This document shows positions 9,525 through 19,291 of a stretch of DNA of 64,000 nt, one piece after another. The notes beneath the pieces were generated by a model that saw only the letters and a program-made list of their open reading frames with translations, did no database searches and had not been told where the DNA came from. Each line of letters begins with the position of its first letter. Positions within the stretch are counted from its first letter, which is position 1. A program made the translations under genes and the position numbers. This DNA is from Pycnococcus provasolii (lineage: Eukaryota; Chlorophyta; Pseudoscourfieldiophyceae; Pseudoscourfieldiales; Pycnococcaceae): positions 496,001-560,000 of the forward strand of contig OW568884.1 of the NCBI GenBank assembly GCA_938743325.2. Reading direction: 5' to 3'.

Positions 9525-12500
9525 ATGTCCTCCTCCTCTTCATCCTCGTCGTGGTGGTCGTCGTCGGCGTGGCTGTGCGCATTCTTAACGCGACTTCCGT
9601 TGATGGCGTACCTTCGCAAGCCGTTCGAGCCCGAATTGATCACCATTATGGCCTCGTCGAGAAGAATCGTTATCACAGTCAAAGATACGCACTTGAAAAC
9701 AATCACAACGGACGGTGCGACCATCAACAACGTCGTGCTGCGTGCCGTCGAGCTACGTGTCGGATTACTAGCAAGTGCGCTCGACAACGACGACGACGAC
9801 GACGACGACGACGACTTGACTCGAGCGTCGCACAAAAACAACAACGCTATTCACACGTCGCCGTGGCTCGTCGTCAACGTCACAGGCGTGCGTGTGGACG
9901 CCACCGCATCCGTTGACGAGCTCGCCGCTGCAAGACAACACCAGCAGCCAAACGCACCAACAGCAACTCCAACAAAGCGACGCAAAACGACAACGCCAAA
10001 CTCAGCCTTCACATCCGTCCTGCGACTCCTCACGCACATACTCCGCGCCGTCTTAACTTTCGCACGCGATGCCGCCCTGCGCCAGTTTCGCGTCACGCTC
10101 AAAGACGTCAGCGTGCGTCTACAACTTCGTGGCGGTCAGACACCACAGCGCAACGTGGAAGCCAGCTTGGAAATGTCGCTCGACGCGCTCGCCGTGGGAG
10201 GTGGAGCAAAACGAGGAAGCGTCGCCGCAAGCGTCGAGCGAGTCGGCATCGCTCTTGACCTGCCATCCACGCCTTCCGTTGCGTCTTTCGCCTTGCCACA
10301 ACTCACCGTCGCCGCAGCGAGACTTGGTCCGTCCGCTGAAGTCTCCGTCAACCTGCCGCTTGGCGTTGACGTGCGAATCGGTGTGCACGGTGCCACAACG
10401 TTCGCGGCATTTGCAGATGCCGCCGTGCGTGCCACGGCGCGAGCACGCTACGGCGTACCGACGGATGTCACGTCGAAGTGGCGTGCGGCATTCTGCATCG
10501 CGCGCGATGAATGGCGTGCCGTGCGTGCAGCTGCAAGCGACGAGATTGTCGTCGTCGACGACGAAGAGGTGTATGCAGCCGAGGCGAAGAGGGCGGAGGC
10601 GCAGGGGCGTGCCGCGGTGGAAGCGCTTGAGGGTCTCGCAAGTCGCCTTCGATCGGCACTGCTCCTTCGCGGCGGTGGCACTTCCGTGAAACGCGAGCAT
10701 GACCACGACGGAGGCGCCGACGAGAACGACGATCTCAGCACGGCCGCTGTCGACGCCGCAGGAGGCGCGACGGCGTGCATGGCTGTGCACGTGCACGTGT
10801 CACGTGCGTCAGTGGTCGTTGGCACAATGGCACTCGTTGTCCAGGATGCTCGAATCACGGCACGTGAAAACGAAACGCAAGGCATCGCTCAGGGAGTGCA
10901 ATGCGAATTGGCTGGCGTACCTATGGCACATGCGCTTCTGGAGCTCGAGCCGCTTGCCACCACGGCAAGAGCGGCCGCACTCAAGTGGAACACGGGACCA
11001 AACGGTGTCGCCGTATGTGCGGGTACGCTTAATTTGATTGATCCGTTCGCTCTGGCAGATGCGATGCCATCCGTCGGCGCATGCGTATCGGCACTGATGA
11101 GCAGTGATTGGCACAACGTGCAACGGTCCATGGGACTGGAAAATTTGCCCTCGAAAGTGGCAAAGTTGCGTGCGCGTGCAACGTACTTCGCGACAGAATT
11201 TCCATCGGTTGCGTCTGTCGACATTCGCGTCGCGGGCTTGCAGGTGAACCTTGCGGCAAGGACAGTGGCTGGCGAGGCGTCGGCGAGCCTGCATCTGGGA
11301 GCAACCCGCGTAAGGATGTCTCCTCCAGCTTCGAGCCGCAGCGATGCCGCGTCTCTGGCAAGCGGTGACTATGGGGACATGCCCACGGTTTTTAAGTCGA
11401 TGGAACAGCCTGATCAAGCTCTGATGGCGCGCTTGCGAGTCGAGATTGCGAGTATCGATGCCGCGCTTGACGGTGTTGCTGCCTCAGCACGCATCGCTGC
11501 GCCATGCGGAGTGGCTTTGGATGCTTTCATTGCCGTCATAGCATTCGACATGCGCCCGCCTGATTTTTCCGTGCGCGTTGTTGGCGGAACAAGCATTCAC
11601 GCCGATGTTGGGCCGAAGGGCAGCGTTCAACGCCTTGCTGATGCGGCTGCCGCGCTTGCAGACCTCTCGCGTGCCCCACGTCTCGGTGTCGCGAAAGTTC
11701 CCACCGTGGCCTTTGCCGACCCACCTACACAGGTGCCGTTGGGCACGCTAAGCTGGCGCATCGATGCTACACCCACGACTTCATGGGCTCTCCGTGCCAC
11801 AATGCGGCTGGCTAACGTGGGAACCGCCGCTGTCAAGGTGCTCCCTGCGCATGGAACGGCGGAGAGTGTGCGACTATCCGGGGCATGGCTTGGCGTTGCC
11901 GCACATGACGAAACGGCCAGCGCCTCTCCAGCCCTGGCGATTGGAATCATGCGCTCCACGGCTTCATGGATCGGCAAGAGAACAGTCATCAATGTGTCAC
12001 GTGTGTTGGTACGTTCGGCGGCAGTGGCACCACCGTTCAGCGGCATTTCAGCCTCGGAAGCCCTTCCACTTCTCCTCCAGCACTGGCAAAATGCACCGCC
12101 TGGCGGCGAGGCGCTTGTGCTTACCTCCATCTCCATTACGATGGAGCAGCACGCCTCGTATAACAAGCCGCCTGCCGTGCACGTAAATGTCGGCGCCGTA
12201 CGTGCACTCTTCGAGGCAACTGGCGCATGGTCGTGTGCACGACTCGTGGATGTGGCTACGCGCGCGTTCGGCGACCATGGTGCACCCTCCAGAGAAACTT
12301 TTAAGGAGCGAAGTCGTGCTTCGAACGCACCCTCATGGTCGGTTTGTATTGGCCCTGCATCGCTCAGTCTTGCCACCGCCGCACCGACCGTGCGGCCCGG
12401 CGTTGTGACCTACGCGCCTTCTGAGCGAGCTGTGGTATGCGCCGAGCTGGCCATTGCTGCCGTTGAAGTGAATGGAGCAAGTGGTGACACGAATGCGAAA

Positions 12501-15188
12501 GTTCGCGGTATTTCTGCGTGTCACTACAATGCACGTGCGCGCGCATGGGAGCCGATTCTAGCTCCGTTCAACATGACAGTTGACAGCCTGCACGACAACG
12601 ACACCCTTGAGGTGATTGTGAATCCGATTGAAATTTCATCCAATCCAGCGGCAGCGGCCACCGCAGTCCTGCTTGCGGCGAATCGATCAGTGCGTTGGGA
12701 ACACCTGGACTCGGGTGGCAAAGGCACGTCGACAGCCGGCGGCGGCGGGATGGGAGAAGCGGATGCAGTCGACGGCGTGGGCGTCGCTATAGCTGCGCCG
12801 TATGGTGCATCGACAGCATTGCGACGCTCCGGGAGCGGTCGCGTATTCGTCCACGCGCATGCTCGCGAGAGGGCGGGGTACTTCGATACTTCCACACCTA
12901 TGACTTCCGAGGCGGCGCCCAGCCCAGCCCCGCTGCACGTCTCCTCATACTCCAGCATCTCCTCGGCGATGCGCAATCTCTCCTGCACCAGCTTCACAAC
13001 CGCCGTTGACTACGACACGGAGACCGACGACGACGACGACGACGACGACGAGGGCGCAACGATTGCGGATGTGCAACGATCGATAATCGCACAGCACCAT
13101 ATGTTCGTCGTCGATCATGTCCCATCGGCGCTGGCACTATCTCCAGAATTGCCTCCAATTGCAACGCCACCGCGATTACTGAACACAGTTGCGGAGGAAG
13201 TTCAGACGCCAGCATCTGATACAAACGAAACGGATACGTTTTCCAATGATGGTGATATGCAGAAGCAACGTCAGCCACTTCTTTCCCCGTCTATGCATGG
13301 GAGCACGGTCGTTTTCACTCGTCGCGTCGCTTCAGCGTCTAACCTCGTGCTTGCGACCGAGGCTGCCGCGACCGCTGCACGTGCACTGAGCTTTGGTGCT
13401 GCTGCCGCCGTCGTGTCTGCTGTTACTCCTCCTCCACCACCGCTTCGCAAGCACCGCCTTCGCTCAAGGGAAAGACGCATATTTCTACGCGCCGAACACA
13501 TCGGTCTAAGCGTGCTCGATGGCATGGGCACTGAGATGTTGTACGCCCGCGTGGGATCGATCGACGTGCAAGCCTCTCCATCGAAAGTTGGTAGCACGGG
13601 TAAGTTTCATGTGGAAGTGGCGTCGGTTGCAATCGACGATACAAGGCACGGCGGGCATGTCGCGGTTATCCGCTGGGGAAGCGACGAAATCGGCGTTGCA
13701 GATGCTGGCACAGCAGCTCACCGCGATGGGGCAGCTGCGTCAGGTACGCACGCCGCTCCATCTGAAAGCTTGACGAGGCGCTTGTCGGTTGCCCTCGAGC
13801 AGTGGGTGTCCCCACGCGTTGCCGCAGTGCACGTGGAAGCGAGCTGGCGTCCATCAACGTCGCCGCAAAACGCCGCGGAGGCGTCACCTGCGTCGGTGCG
13901 AGCATCTATTTCCGCCGCTCATCTGGATCTCATGCTTGACATGCGTCTGGCGACCGCACTAGCATCTTCGTATGCGCCAGCCTTGAAACAATTGCCATCA
14001 TCTCACCCGACGCCGCCTCGTGCTGCGACTTTGGATAATCCCGCCGAAGCGGATCCCACGCCGCATGCATCGACGCTTCAAGCCTTTGTTTGGCATGAGC
14101 TCAGCATTGCACCGCTCTCGGCGACCATCTCGGTGCGCGTGCGTGACCATGGCACCGCACCTTTGCGCGGGACTGGCCTTGCGCCGAGTGTCGTCGCACT
14201 GTTTGTCGCGCTTGCTGCACTTGAGCGCTTCGAGATGGTATTTGCACGCACTGTGTTTCGCGCGGAAGGTGCGGACAGCTCGCTGCTCAGTCTCGCGGCG
14301 CTGCACTACGGCAAGAAGCTCGCGGCAACGGTGCCGCGTGCTCTCGCCAACGCCGCCGCTTTTGGTCGTGTGGAGGCGACACTTCGCGAGCTAGGGCGCG
14401 CCGCCTCGGGGGTCATTCGTGCTCCCCTGGACGCGTATCGCGCGAGCCTTGCCGTGCCTCACGACGTGCGTAAGGGTGCCACGCGCCTGCAGCGGCACGC
14501 GCGCGCCGTCACCGCGGCGGCTGCGGGCGTCGCGAGAGGCGCGGGTGTCTTTGCGCAAGGAGCATCGTCGGCCTGTCTTGTGTCTGCCGCCGTGGCAACT
14601 GAGGCGTGGCGCCTAGCCGCCGCGGAACTCGCGGCTGTGCTGCCCGCAGCGGCGTATGCGACAACCGCACTGTCGCTCTGGGGTCTGGTGCTCGAGAGGT
14701 TAGGAGCTCGCAAGCGCGCCGTGGGTGCAGATCAGCGCGACGCGCCAATCCGACCCCCGCGCTTGCCCCCGCCGCGCCCTGACGCCGCGACGGGATCTAA
14801 CGCTCCATCGGCGGCTTGCGCGTACGATGCGCTCGGTGCGGCAGCCGCAGATGCCGTTCGGCGATGCCCGGGTGCACCGAAAGGTGCGACTCCTGACGCA
14901 GTGTCGGGCGCTGCAGACCTCGCTGATGGTGGCATTGCCGTGCTTGCCGCCGACGCGCTTCTCGTGTGTGCTCGCGACGCGCATGGCCGTCCGAACTTGC
15001 AGAGCTCTTCGTGGCGCCCTCTGAAAGATGCCATTTGCGTGCGCCGGCACGGCGGCACGGTGCGCGCGGTGTTCCTTGAGTCGAAAGCGTCGCGCGGTCT
15101 GAAGGCGCTCTGCGCGGTGCGCATGCCCTGCGCGGGTGGTTCGCGCGCTGCCACGTGGCTGGAGGAGGTGTTGGGGCGTGGCGCGTGA
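9525..15188 (+). CDS. Large VPS13-like bridge lipid-transfer protein (candidate)
   Basis: 1,887 residues, intronless. The frame is open from 9195, but that part overlaps the centrin end and a CCCTAA array, so I start at ATG 9525 (MSSSSSSSSWWSSSAWL). Most of the protein is alternating beta-strand-like repeats with acidic runs. The C-terminal ~450 residues carry the pattern of VPS13/ATG2 proteins: SIAPLSATISVRV, then a helical bundle, then RAASGVIRAPLDAYRASLAV followed by KGATRLQRHARAVTAAAAGV amphipathic helices, and a final PH-like segment (SSWRPLKDAICVRRHGGTV). Such proteins are rod-like channels moving lipids at membrane contact sites. I cannot see a classical chorein_N signature (YLLxxYLG-like), so the N-terminus is divergent or mis-started. 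It is short for VPS13 (about 3,000) and near ATG2 length. TGTAA is at 15230. Family assignment is inference. Confidence 0.6.
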   Translation: MSSSSSSSSWWSSSAWLCAFLTRLPLMAYLRKPFEPELITIMASSRRIVITVKDTHLKTITTDGATINNVVLRAVELRVGLLASALDNDDDDDDDDDLTRASHKNNNAIHTSPWLVVNVTGVRVDATASVDELAAARQHQQPNAPTATPTKRRKTTTPNSAFTSVLRLLTHILRAVLTFARDAALRQFRVTLKDVSVRLQLRGGQTPQRNVEASLEMSLDALAVGGGAKRGSVAASVERVGIALDLPSTPSVASFALPQLTVAAARLGPSAEVSVNLPLGVDVRIGVHGATTFAAFADAAVRATARARYGVPTDVTSKWRAAFCIARDEWRAVRAAASDEIVVVDDEEVYAAEAKRAEAQGRAAVEALEGLASRLRSALLLRGGGTSVKREHDHDGGADENDDLSTAAVDAAGGATACMAVHVHVSRASVVVGTMALVVQDARITARENETQGIAQGVQCELAGVPMAHALLELEPLATTARAAALKWNTGPNGVAVCAGTLNLIDPFALADAMPSVGACVSALMSSDWHNVQRSMGLENLPSKVAKLRARATYFATEFPSVASVDIRVAGLQVNLAARTVAGEASASLHLGATRVRMSPPASSRSDAASLASGDYGDMPTVFKSMEQPDQALMARLRVEIASIDAALDGVAASARIAAPCGVALDAFIAVIAFDMRPPDFSVRVVGGTSIHADVGPKGSVQRLADAAAALADLSRAPRLGVAKVPTVAFADPPTQVPLGTLSWRIDATPTTSWALRATMRLANVGTAAVKVLPAHGTAESVRLSGAWLGVAAHDETASASPALAIGIMRSTASWIGKRTVINVSRVLVRSAAVAPPFSGISASEALPLLLQHWQNAPPGGEALVLTSISITMEQHASYNKPPAVHVNVGAVRALFEATGAWSCARLVDVATRAFGDHGAPSRETFKERSRASNAPSWSVCIGPASLSLATAAPTVRPGVVTYAPSERAVVCAELAIAAVEVNGASGDTNAKVRGISACHYNARARAWEPILAPFNMTVDSLHDNDTLEVIVNPIEISSNPAAAATAVLLAANRSVRWEHLDSGGKGTSTAGGGGMGEADAVDGVGVAIAAPYGASTALRRSGSGRVFVHAHARERAGYFDTSTPMTSEAAPSPAPLHVSSYSSISSAMRNLSCTSFTTAVDYDTETDDDDDDDDEGATIADVQRSIIAQHHMFVVDHVPSALALSPELPPIATPPRLLNTVAEEVQTPASDTNETDTFSNDGDMQKQRQPLLSPSMHGSTVVFTRRVASASNLVLATEAAATAARALSFGAAAAVVSAVTPPPPPLRKHRLRSRERRIFLRAEHIGLSVLDGMGTEMLYARVGSIDVQASPSKVGSTGKFHVEVASVAIDDTRHGGHVAVIRWGSDEIGVADAGTAAHRDGAAASGTHAAPSESLTRRLSVALEQWVSPRVAAVHVEASWRPSTSPQNAAEASPASVRASISAAHLDLMLDMRLATALASSYAPALKQLPSSHPTPPRAATLDNPAEADPTPHASTLQAFVWHELSIAPLSATISVRVRDHGTAPLRGTGLAPSVVALFVALAALERFEMVFARTVFRAEGADSSLLSLAALHYGKKLAATVPRALANAAAFGRVEATLRELGRAASGVIRAPLDAYRASLAVPHDVRKGATRLQRHARAVTAAAAGVARGAGVFAQGASSACLVSAAVATEAWRLAAAELAAVLPAAAYATTALSLWGLVLERLGARKRAVGADQRDAPIRPPRLPPPRPDAATGSNAPSAACAYDALGAAAADAVRRCPGAPKGATPDAVSGAADLADGGIAVLAADALLVCARDAHGRPNLQSSSWRPLKDAICVRRHGGTVRAVFLESKASRGLKALCAVRMPCAGGSRAATWLEEVLGRGA

Positions 15189-15311
15189 CGGCCTGTTGTT
15201 GTTGTTGTTCTTGTTGTACCACTACTATGTGTAACGTTTTCCTGTATACTACTAATTATCAAGACTCTGAAATTAATTTTTAAATTGAAGTTTACGCGAG
15301 ATTTCATTGCA

Positions 15312-16910
15312 TCATGCGCTCAGCCTCCCACGCCCGGCACTCGCGCGCGAGCCTCCGCGCAGGTTACTGGAGCCGGAGACGGACTGTGCACGAACGCCGC
15401 CGCTGCTACCCGCGCGAGGTGCATTCTTGGCAAGGCCTGCCACCTTGAAGTCGGACTGCAGCTGCCATCCCGGGAAGGTGCTCATGCCCTCGTGGCACTT
15501 GATGTGGTACGCCACGTCCGGCGGCACACCGAGGCCGCCCTCGCGAAGTTCGTCTGCGTGCCCTCGCCATGCGAAGCGCCAGCACGGCTCCGCCGCCGCC
15601 GCGTACCAGTACGTTCCGCTCGGACGAACGTCGTATCGCCGAACGTCTCCCCATGCGCTAGCGACGGCACTGAAGCTGCTCCCGTAGCTGCCAATCACCG
15701 CGTCGCAGCGAGATAGGATGTACATTTCCACCACAGCGCCGAGAAGGCCCTTGCGCGTGCTTCGATCGCCATCTCGACCGAAGGTTGTCGACTCGCGGAT
15801 CGCGAGGCGCAGGTCGCGACTGCCCTCGAAGTACGCGCGCGCCACCTCGCGCGCCACGGGCTGATCGCTCGCGAGGAAGAACGCCGTTTCGGACGGGTCG
15901 TAGCCGAGCGACTCAGCCACAACGCGCGCGGCGTCGTAGAAAGCCGCGGGTGGCGGCGTCTTCACGCCCTTGTCCTTGCCGTCAGGCATCGGCTTGGTCA
16001 GCCGAAGGTGCATGCCGACGACGTGCTTGGCGCCGCGGAACGCGGGATACGTTTGGAAGAACTCCTCCGTCTCGCTCGCCACCTCGTCGCTGGGAGGAAA
16101 GAGCAGCGACGCTAGCTGCGGGAAGTGCCCTCGGCGCAGCGGCGGCTCGCCTCCGAAGAGCTCGAGCAGCTGTTCGTGGTGGTTCGGGTTGTGGAAGAGC
16201 AGCGGGTACGGATAGTCGTCGGAGCGGAAGACGAGCGCGGTGGCAGCCTCACGCTTCCAGTACTTACGCGCGAGCTGCTTGTAGTCGGTGCGCGTGTGCG
16301 TCGTGCAGAAGCTCGAGCTCGCGCCTCCTCCTCCTGGCAGGCACTTGGCAAGATACCGCTTGATGGGAGCGTTGACGGGGTCGTCGACGTCCAGTGCGAG
16401 TCCGTTTTCGTACGTCCCGAAGAGTTCGTGGAACTTCGCACTCGCGTCGTACGTGTCTCTCCACACGACGACGTAGATGCGATCGGTCGCGAGAGCGAGA
16501 GCGAGCGCCGTTGCGGCGCCTGGCATGCGGTTTCCGTACCCGTCGTTTCCCCCGCTTTGGTACACGAGGTACTTGAACTTGCTTGGGCTCTGTAGTGCCT
16601 CTTCGTGTCGCCTCTGCATCGTTTTGAATGCGCTTCGCAGTTCTTCCGCGGGCGGATCGACCGGCGTTGCCGATAGAGCTTTCAGGTCCGTTCTTGCCCT
16701 TGCACTTGCACTTGCCCCTGCGCGTGCGCGTGACCCTCCACCAGGCATGATGGCGTAGAGGCTGCTAATGGATCCGCCACCACCACCACCACCACTACTA
16801 CTATCACCACCACCACCACCACCTGAGATGTAAGCGTGCACCACGTGACAAGAAGAACACGCTAAAAGAAGAACACAACACGAAAAAGAAACACGAAACG
16901 CCATGGCCAT
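15312..16910 (-). CDS. Secretory fucosyltransferase-like glycosyltransferase (GT37-like)
   Basis: 532 residues from ATG 16910 (or 16904, two residues later). It opens with a signal peptide/anchor MAMAFRVSFSCCVLLLACSS, a Gly/Ser/Ala-rich stem and then a catalytic domain with SGGNDGYGNRMPGAATALAL followed by ALATDRIYVVVW. This is the GxGNR motif and following strand of the plant xyloglucan fucosyltransferase/NodZ-type fold. Later motifs are VVGMHLRL, TAFFLASDQPVA and VVEMYILSRCDAVIGSYGSS, the sugar-nucleotide binding end of that fold. It would act in the Golgi on cell-wall or glycoprotein glycans. It is divergent from the PAN+cyclophilin-like gene, with starts 320 bp apart. No TGTAA is seen near the stop. 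Donor and acceptor are inferred. Confidence 0.62.
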   Translation of the reverse strand: MAMAFRVSFSCCVLLLACSSCHVVHAYISGGGGGGDSSSGGGGGGGSISSLYAIMPGGGSRARAGASASARARTDLKALSATPVDPPAEELRSAFKTMQRRHEEALQSPSKFKYLVYQSGGNDGYGNRMPGAATALALALATDRIYVVVWRDTYDASAKFHELFGTYENGLALDVDDPVNAPIKRYLAKCLPGGGGASSSFCTTHTRTDYKQLARKYWKREAATALVFRSDDYPYPLLFHNPNHHEQLLELFGGEPPLRRGHFPQLASLLFPPSDEVASETEEFFQTYPAFRGAKHVVGMHLRLTKPMPDGKDKGVKTPPPAAFYDAARVVAESLGYDPSETAFFLASDQPVAREVARAYFEGSRDLRLAIRESTTFGRDGDRSTRKGLLGAVVEMYILSRCDAVIGSYGSSFSAVASAWGDVRRYDVRPSGTYWYAAAAEPCWRFAWRGHADELREGGLGVPPDVAYHIKCHEGMSTFPGWQLQSDFKVAGLAKNAPRAGSSGGVRAQSVSGSSNLRGGSRASAGRGRLSA

Positions 16911-17230
16911 GGTGAGCACCAACCACACCACCACACCAACCACACCAACCACACCAACCACGCGAATGAAGTGCGGCGATGCGGATGTGGATGCGGATGC
17001 GGATGCGAAGTAAAGGTAGGACGACTTACAAGGGTGGGATGAAGCACTCACTCCTCCCAGCACTTCGAAAGGGGAAACAAGTATTAGAGCGCAGTTAAAA
17101 CACTTCATGACGTTCGTGGTCAACATGGTCATCATCTTGACCATCTCTTTGGTGGTGCGCATGAGTCGACATTTATTTGTCGTGAACTTTTGGTTCGTCT
17201 TCGTGTCACGATTGTACACTAAGTTTGGTC

Positions 17231-18385
17231 ATGCCGTCCCTCCTCCTCCTGCTCATGGCCGTTGTCGCGTTCTACTTGGCGTACACAGCATCAAGCACTA
17301 TGCAGTACCAAAGCACGTCAAGCAGGAGCGAGCCAACCTCGTCGCAACAACACGTCGTGCTTGCGGCGGCGCGACGCGCAATCGCGCGAGCCGAGTTTCA
17401 ACGCGACAACTTCAAGAGGATGCCGCAGCCGCACGCGCAAAGACAGAATACGAAGCAGGAGCAAAGTGCTGGCGGCGAAGTGACGACCACAAGCGCAAGG
17501 GCAAGTGCATTTGTCGCGGCGCCGTGCGAAGCCGACCAACAACAACAGCAGACGGAACTCGACGGCGCGGTCGTCAAGCCTGGAGGACGAGGGGGCCTGC
17601 AAGCGCAAAGCGCAAAGCAGTGCTGCGAGAAGTGCTTGGCGACAAGAGGGTGCAACGTTTACGTATTCAGCAGCGCGGGCGACGGCGCGTGCTGGCTCAA
17701 GCGCACTGATGCACCAAGCGCGCCCGTCGCAGTGCGTGGCAAGGGACCACGAACGAGGTGGACGTCTGGCGTTCTCATGAAGGACGCTGCACTGCCAAGC
17801 AACAACGTCGCGGATATGCTCTCAAGAGGCGCCGCAGTTGGCGCGATCCAGCTTCACACGCCAATGGGCGTTATAAAAATGCGCTTGATGCACGACTGGC
17901 ACCGGCCATCAGCGGAATACGTCGGCGCGATCGCCGCGAGCGATCGCCAGCCTGGTGCAGCGTGGTCGTACGACGACTTGGCGGCAGTTCCTGCGGGTCA
18001 CCAGCCGGACGTCTCCGCGGATACGCATGCGGCGCTGTGCACGTCGGCGTGCGCATTTTACCGCGCCGAGCCTGGATTCTTGATCCAGGGCAGCTTACGC
18101 GCGTTGATTCCGTCCAACGCGCTCACGCAGCCTGGCCCGAAGCTGATGGAGCGCGGCGACGTCGGTTGGGCAGGCGGCTTCAGCGGTCCCGACTTTTTCA
18201 TCTACCTCGGCCATCAGCCCGCGCAGCATTTCGGCAATTCGCACACCGTGTTTGGTACGGTGGACGACGCGTCGAGTTTGGCCGTTGCGGACGCGATTGC
18301 ACACGCGACCGTGCGTCCGACGCGCCCAGGCGAAATGCACATGCTCGCGAAACCGCTTCCTTTCGACATCGACGTGCTTGAATGA
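17231..18385 (+). CDS. Type II membrane protein with PAN/Apple-like and cyclophilin-like domains
   Basis: 384 residues from ATG 17231. A single N-terminal membrane anchor (about residues 2-20, PSLLLLLMAVVAFYLAYTAS) implies secretory-pathway localisation. After a Gln/Thr-rich stem comes a Cys-rich PAN/Apple-like module (CCEKCLATRGCNVYVF, CWLKR). The C-terminal ~190 residues resemble cyclophilins: FYRAEPGFLIQGSLR, FFIYLGHQPAQHFGNSHTVF and a final strand. The usual catalytic Arg and core FxxxxQ motif are only loosely preserved, so prolyl isomerase activity is doubtful. It is divergently arranged with a fucosyltransferase-like enzyme, suggesting a shared role in glycan or secretory processing. 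CTCATTCAGTAA at 18410 lies 25 nt after the stop in place of TGTAA. Confidence 0.7.
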   Translation: MPSLLLLLMAVVAFYLAYTASSTMQYQSTSSRSEPTSSQQHVVLAAARRAIARAEFQRDNFKRMPQPHAQRQNTKQEQSAGGEVTTTSARASAFVAAPCEADQQQQQTELDGAVVKPGGRGGLQAQSAKQCCEKCLATRGCNVYVFSSAGDGACWLKRTDAPSAPVAVRGKGPRTRWTSGVLMKDAALPSNNVADMLSRGAAVGAIQLHTPMGVIKMRLMHDWHRPSAEYVGAIAASDRQPGAAWSYDDLAAVPAGHQPDVSADTHAALCTSACAFYRAEPGFLIQGSLRALIPSNALTQPGPKLMERGDVGWAGGFSGPDFFIYLGHQPAQHFGNSHTVFGTVDDASSLAVADAIAHATVRPTRPGEMHMLAKPLPFDIDVLE

Positions 18386-18409
18386 AATGACGAGTGCTCG
18401 CTGAGATCG

Positions 18410-18421
18410 CTCATTCAGTAA
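18410..18421 (+). terminator. CTCATTCAGTAA 3' UTR motif, copy 1
   Basis: Lies 25 nt after the stop of the PAN+cyclophilin-like gene. The same 12-mer recurs after PdxT and the small EF-hand gene. After the 12-mer, similarity continues into TGGAGTGTGCTTTA here against TGAAATGTACTTTA at the third copy. Confidence 0.55.
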
Positions 18422-18736
18422 TGGAGTGTGCTTTAGTTTTGTCCAACGGTCGTCCATTCACACCACTCACGTTCACCGTCCAGCCCTTTCAGCAGCGCCG
18501 TCCAGCAGTAGTGCGATTTTGTACATTGTGAGCTGATTTCAAAGCTACTAGGGTATTGGCATTCTTCGCTGGCACCCGGCATTCGATATCATGAAATCCC
18601 GCCGTGATATGTGATATGTCGCGGAAGTTTACGTAATTACGTCCGGAAGTTCCGCGGTGTCTTCCGGAAGTACGTTCCGGAACATTACGCGTAAGACCGT
18701 CCGTCCATAGACCATAACTACGATATGTTAAGTCGC

Positions 18737-18737
<1 letters not shown>

Positions 18738-18811
<74 letters not shown>
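18738..18811. repeat. (CA)n microsatellite
   Basis: About 37 uninterrupted CA dinucleotides. Confidence 0.95.
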
Positions 18812-18816
<5 letters not shown>

Positions 18817-18980
18817 TGCACTACTAAAAGTTACATAAATAGTACTACAATACACCCACTCAAGTGCTACTACTAGTCCTACTATACATATGGCATAAAT
18901 TATGAGCGCTACTACAGTACAGGTAAGTTCATTACGTCACGGAACTACTACGTAACGGGAAAAACCGACTTCAGGGAAAC

Positions 18981-19090
18981 CGCACGCACGAGAAGCACGC
19001 ACGAGAAGCACGCACGAGAAGCACGCACGAGAAGCACGCACGAGAAGCACGCACGAGAAGCACGCACGAGAAGCACGCACGCAGCACGCA
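18981..19090. repeat. 13-bp tandem repeat array
   Basis: Repeated unit GCACGCACGAGAA, about eight copies, the last ones degenerate, located roughly 200 bp upstream of the PdxT start. Confidence 0.85.
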
Positions 19091-19291
19091 CGTGAAGCAC
19101 GCCCGTCAGGCCCGTGATCCCCCCAAACAAAACGTACGACCCCCATTTCAGTAAGGTAGGCAATGGTGTATCCCCCCAGGGCTTCGGGGGAAAAATCCAT
19201 CGGTTCTCAGAGCTCCCTTCCGAGTCTCCGAGCCACACAACTTCATCGGCGCGGCGTTCCAACGCATCATCCTCATCCAGATCAGATACCG

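Larger units (their letters stand above)
18386..19291. other. Intergenic: 3' motif, (CA)n, 13-bp tandem repeat
   Basis: This 0.9-kb gap contains the CTCATTCAGTAA motif (18410-18421), a CTACGATA copy near 18719, a ~74-bp (CA)n microsatellite (about 18738-18811) and an array of about eight 13-bp units (GCACGCACGAGAA, 18981-19090) ahead of PdxT. No gene is seen; the Cys-rich antisense frames here are translations of the repeats. Confidence 0.8.

Noticed and set aside
18981-19090. CRISPR-like array
   Set aside because: The units are contiguous with no spacers, and all the surrounding genes are eukaryotic nuclear genes.
18937-19262. Cys-rich repeat protein on the minus strand
   Set aside because: The repeated RASRACFSCVLLV comes from the 13-bp tandem repeat upstream of PdxT.
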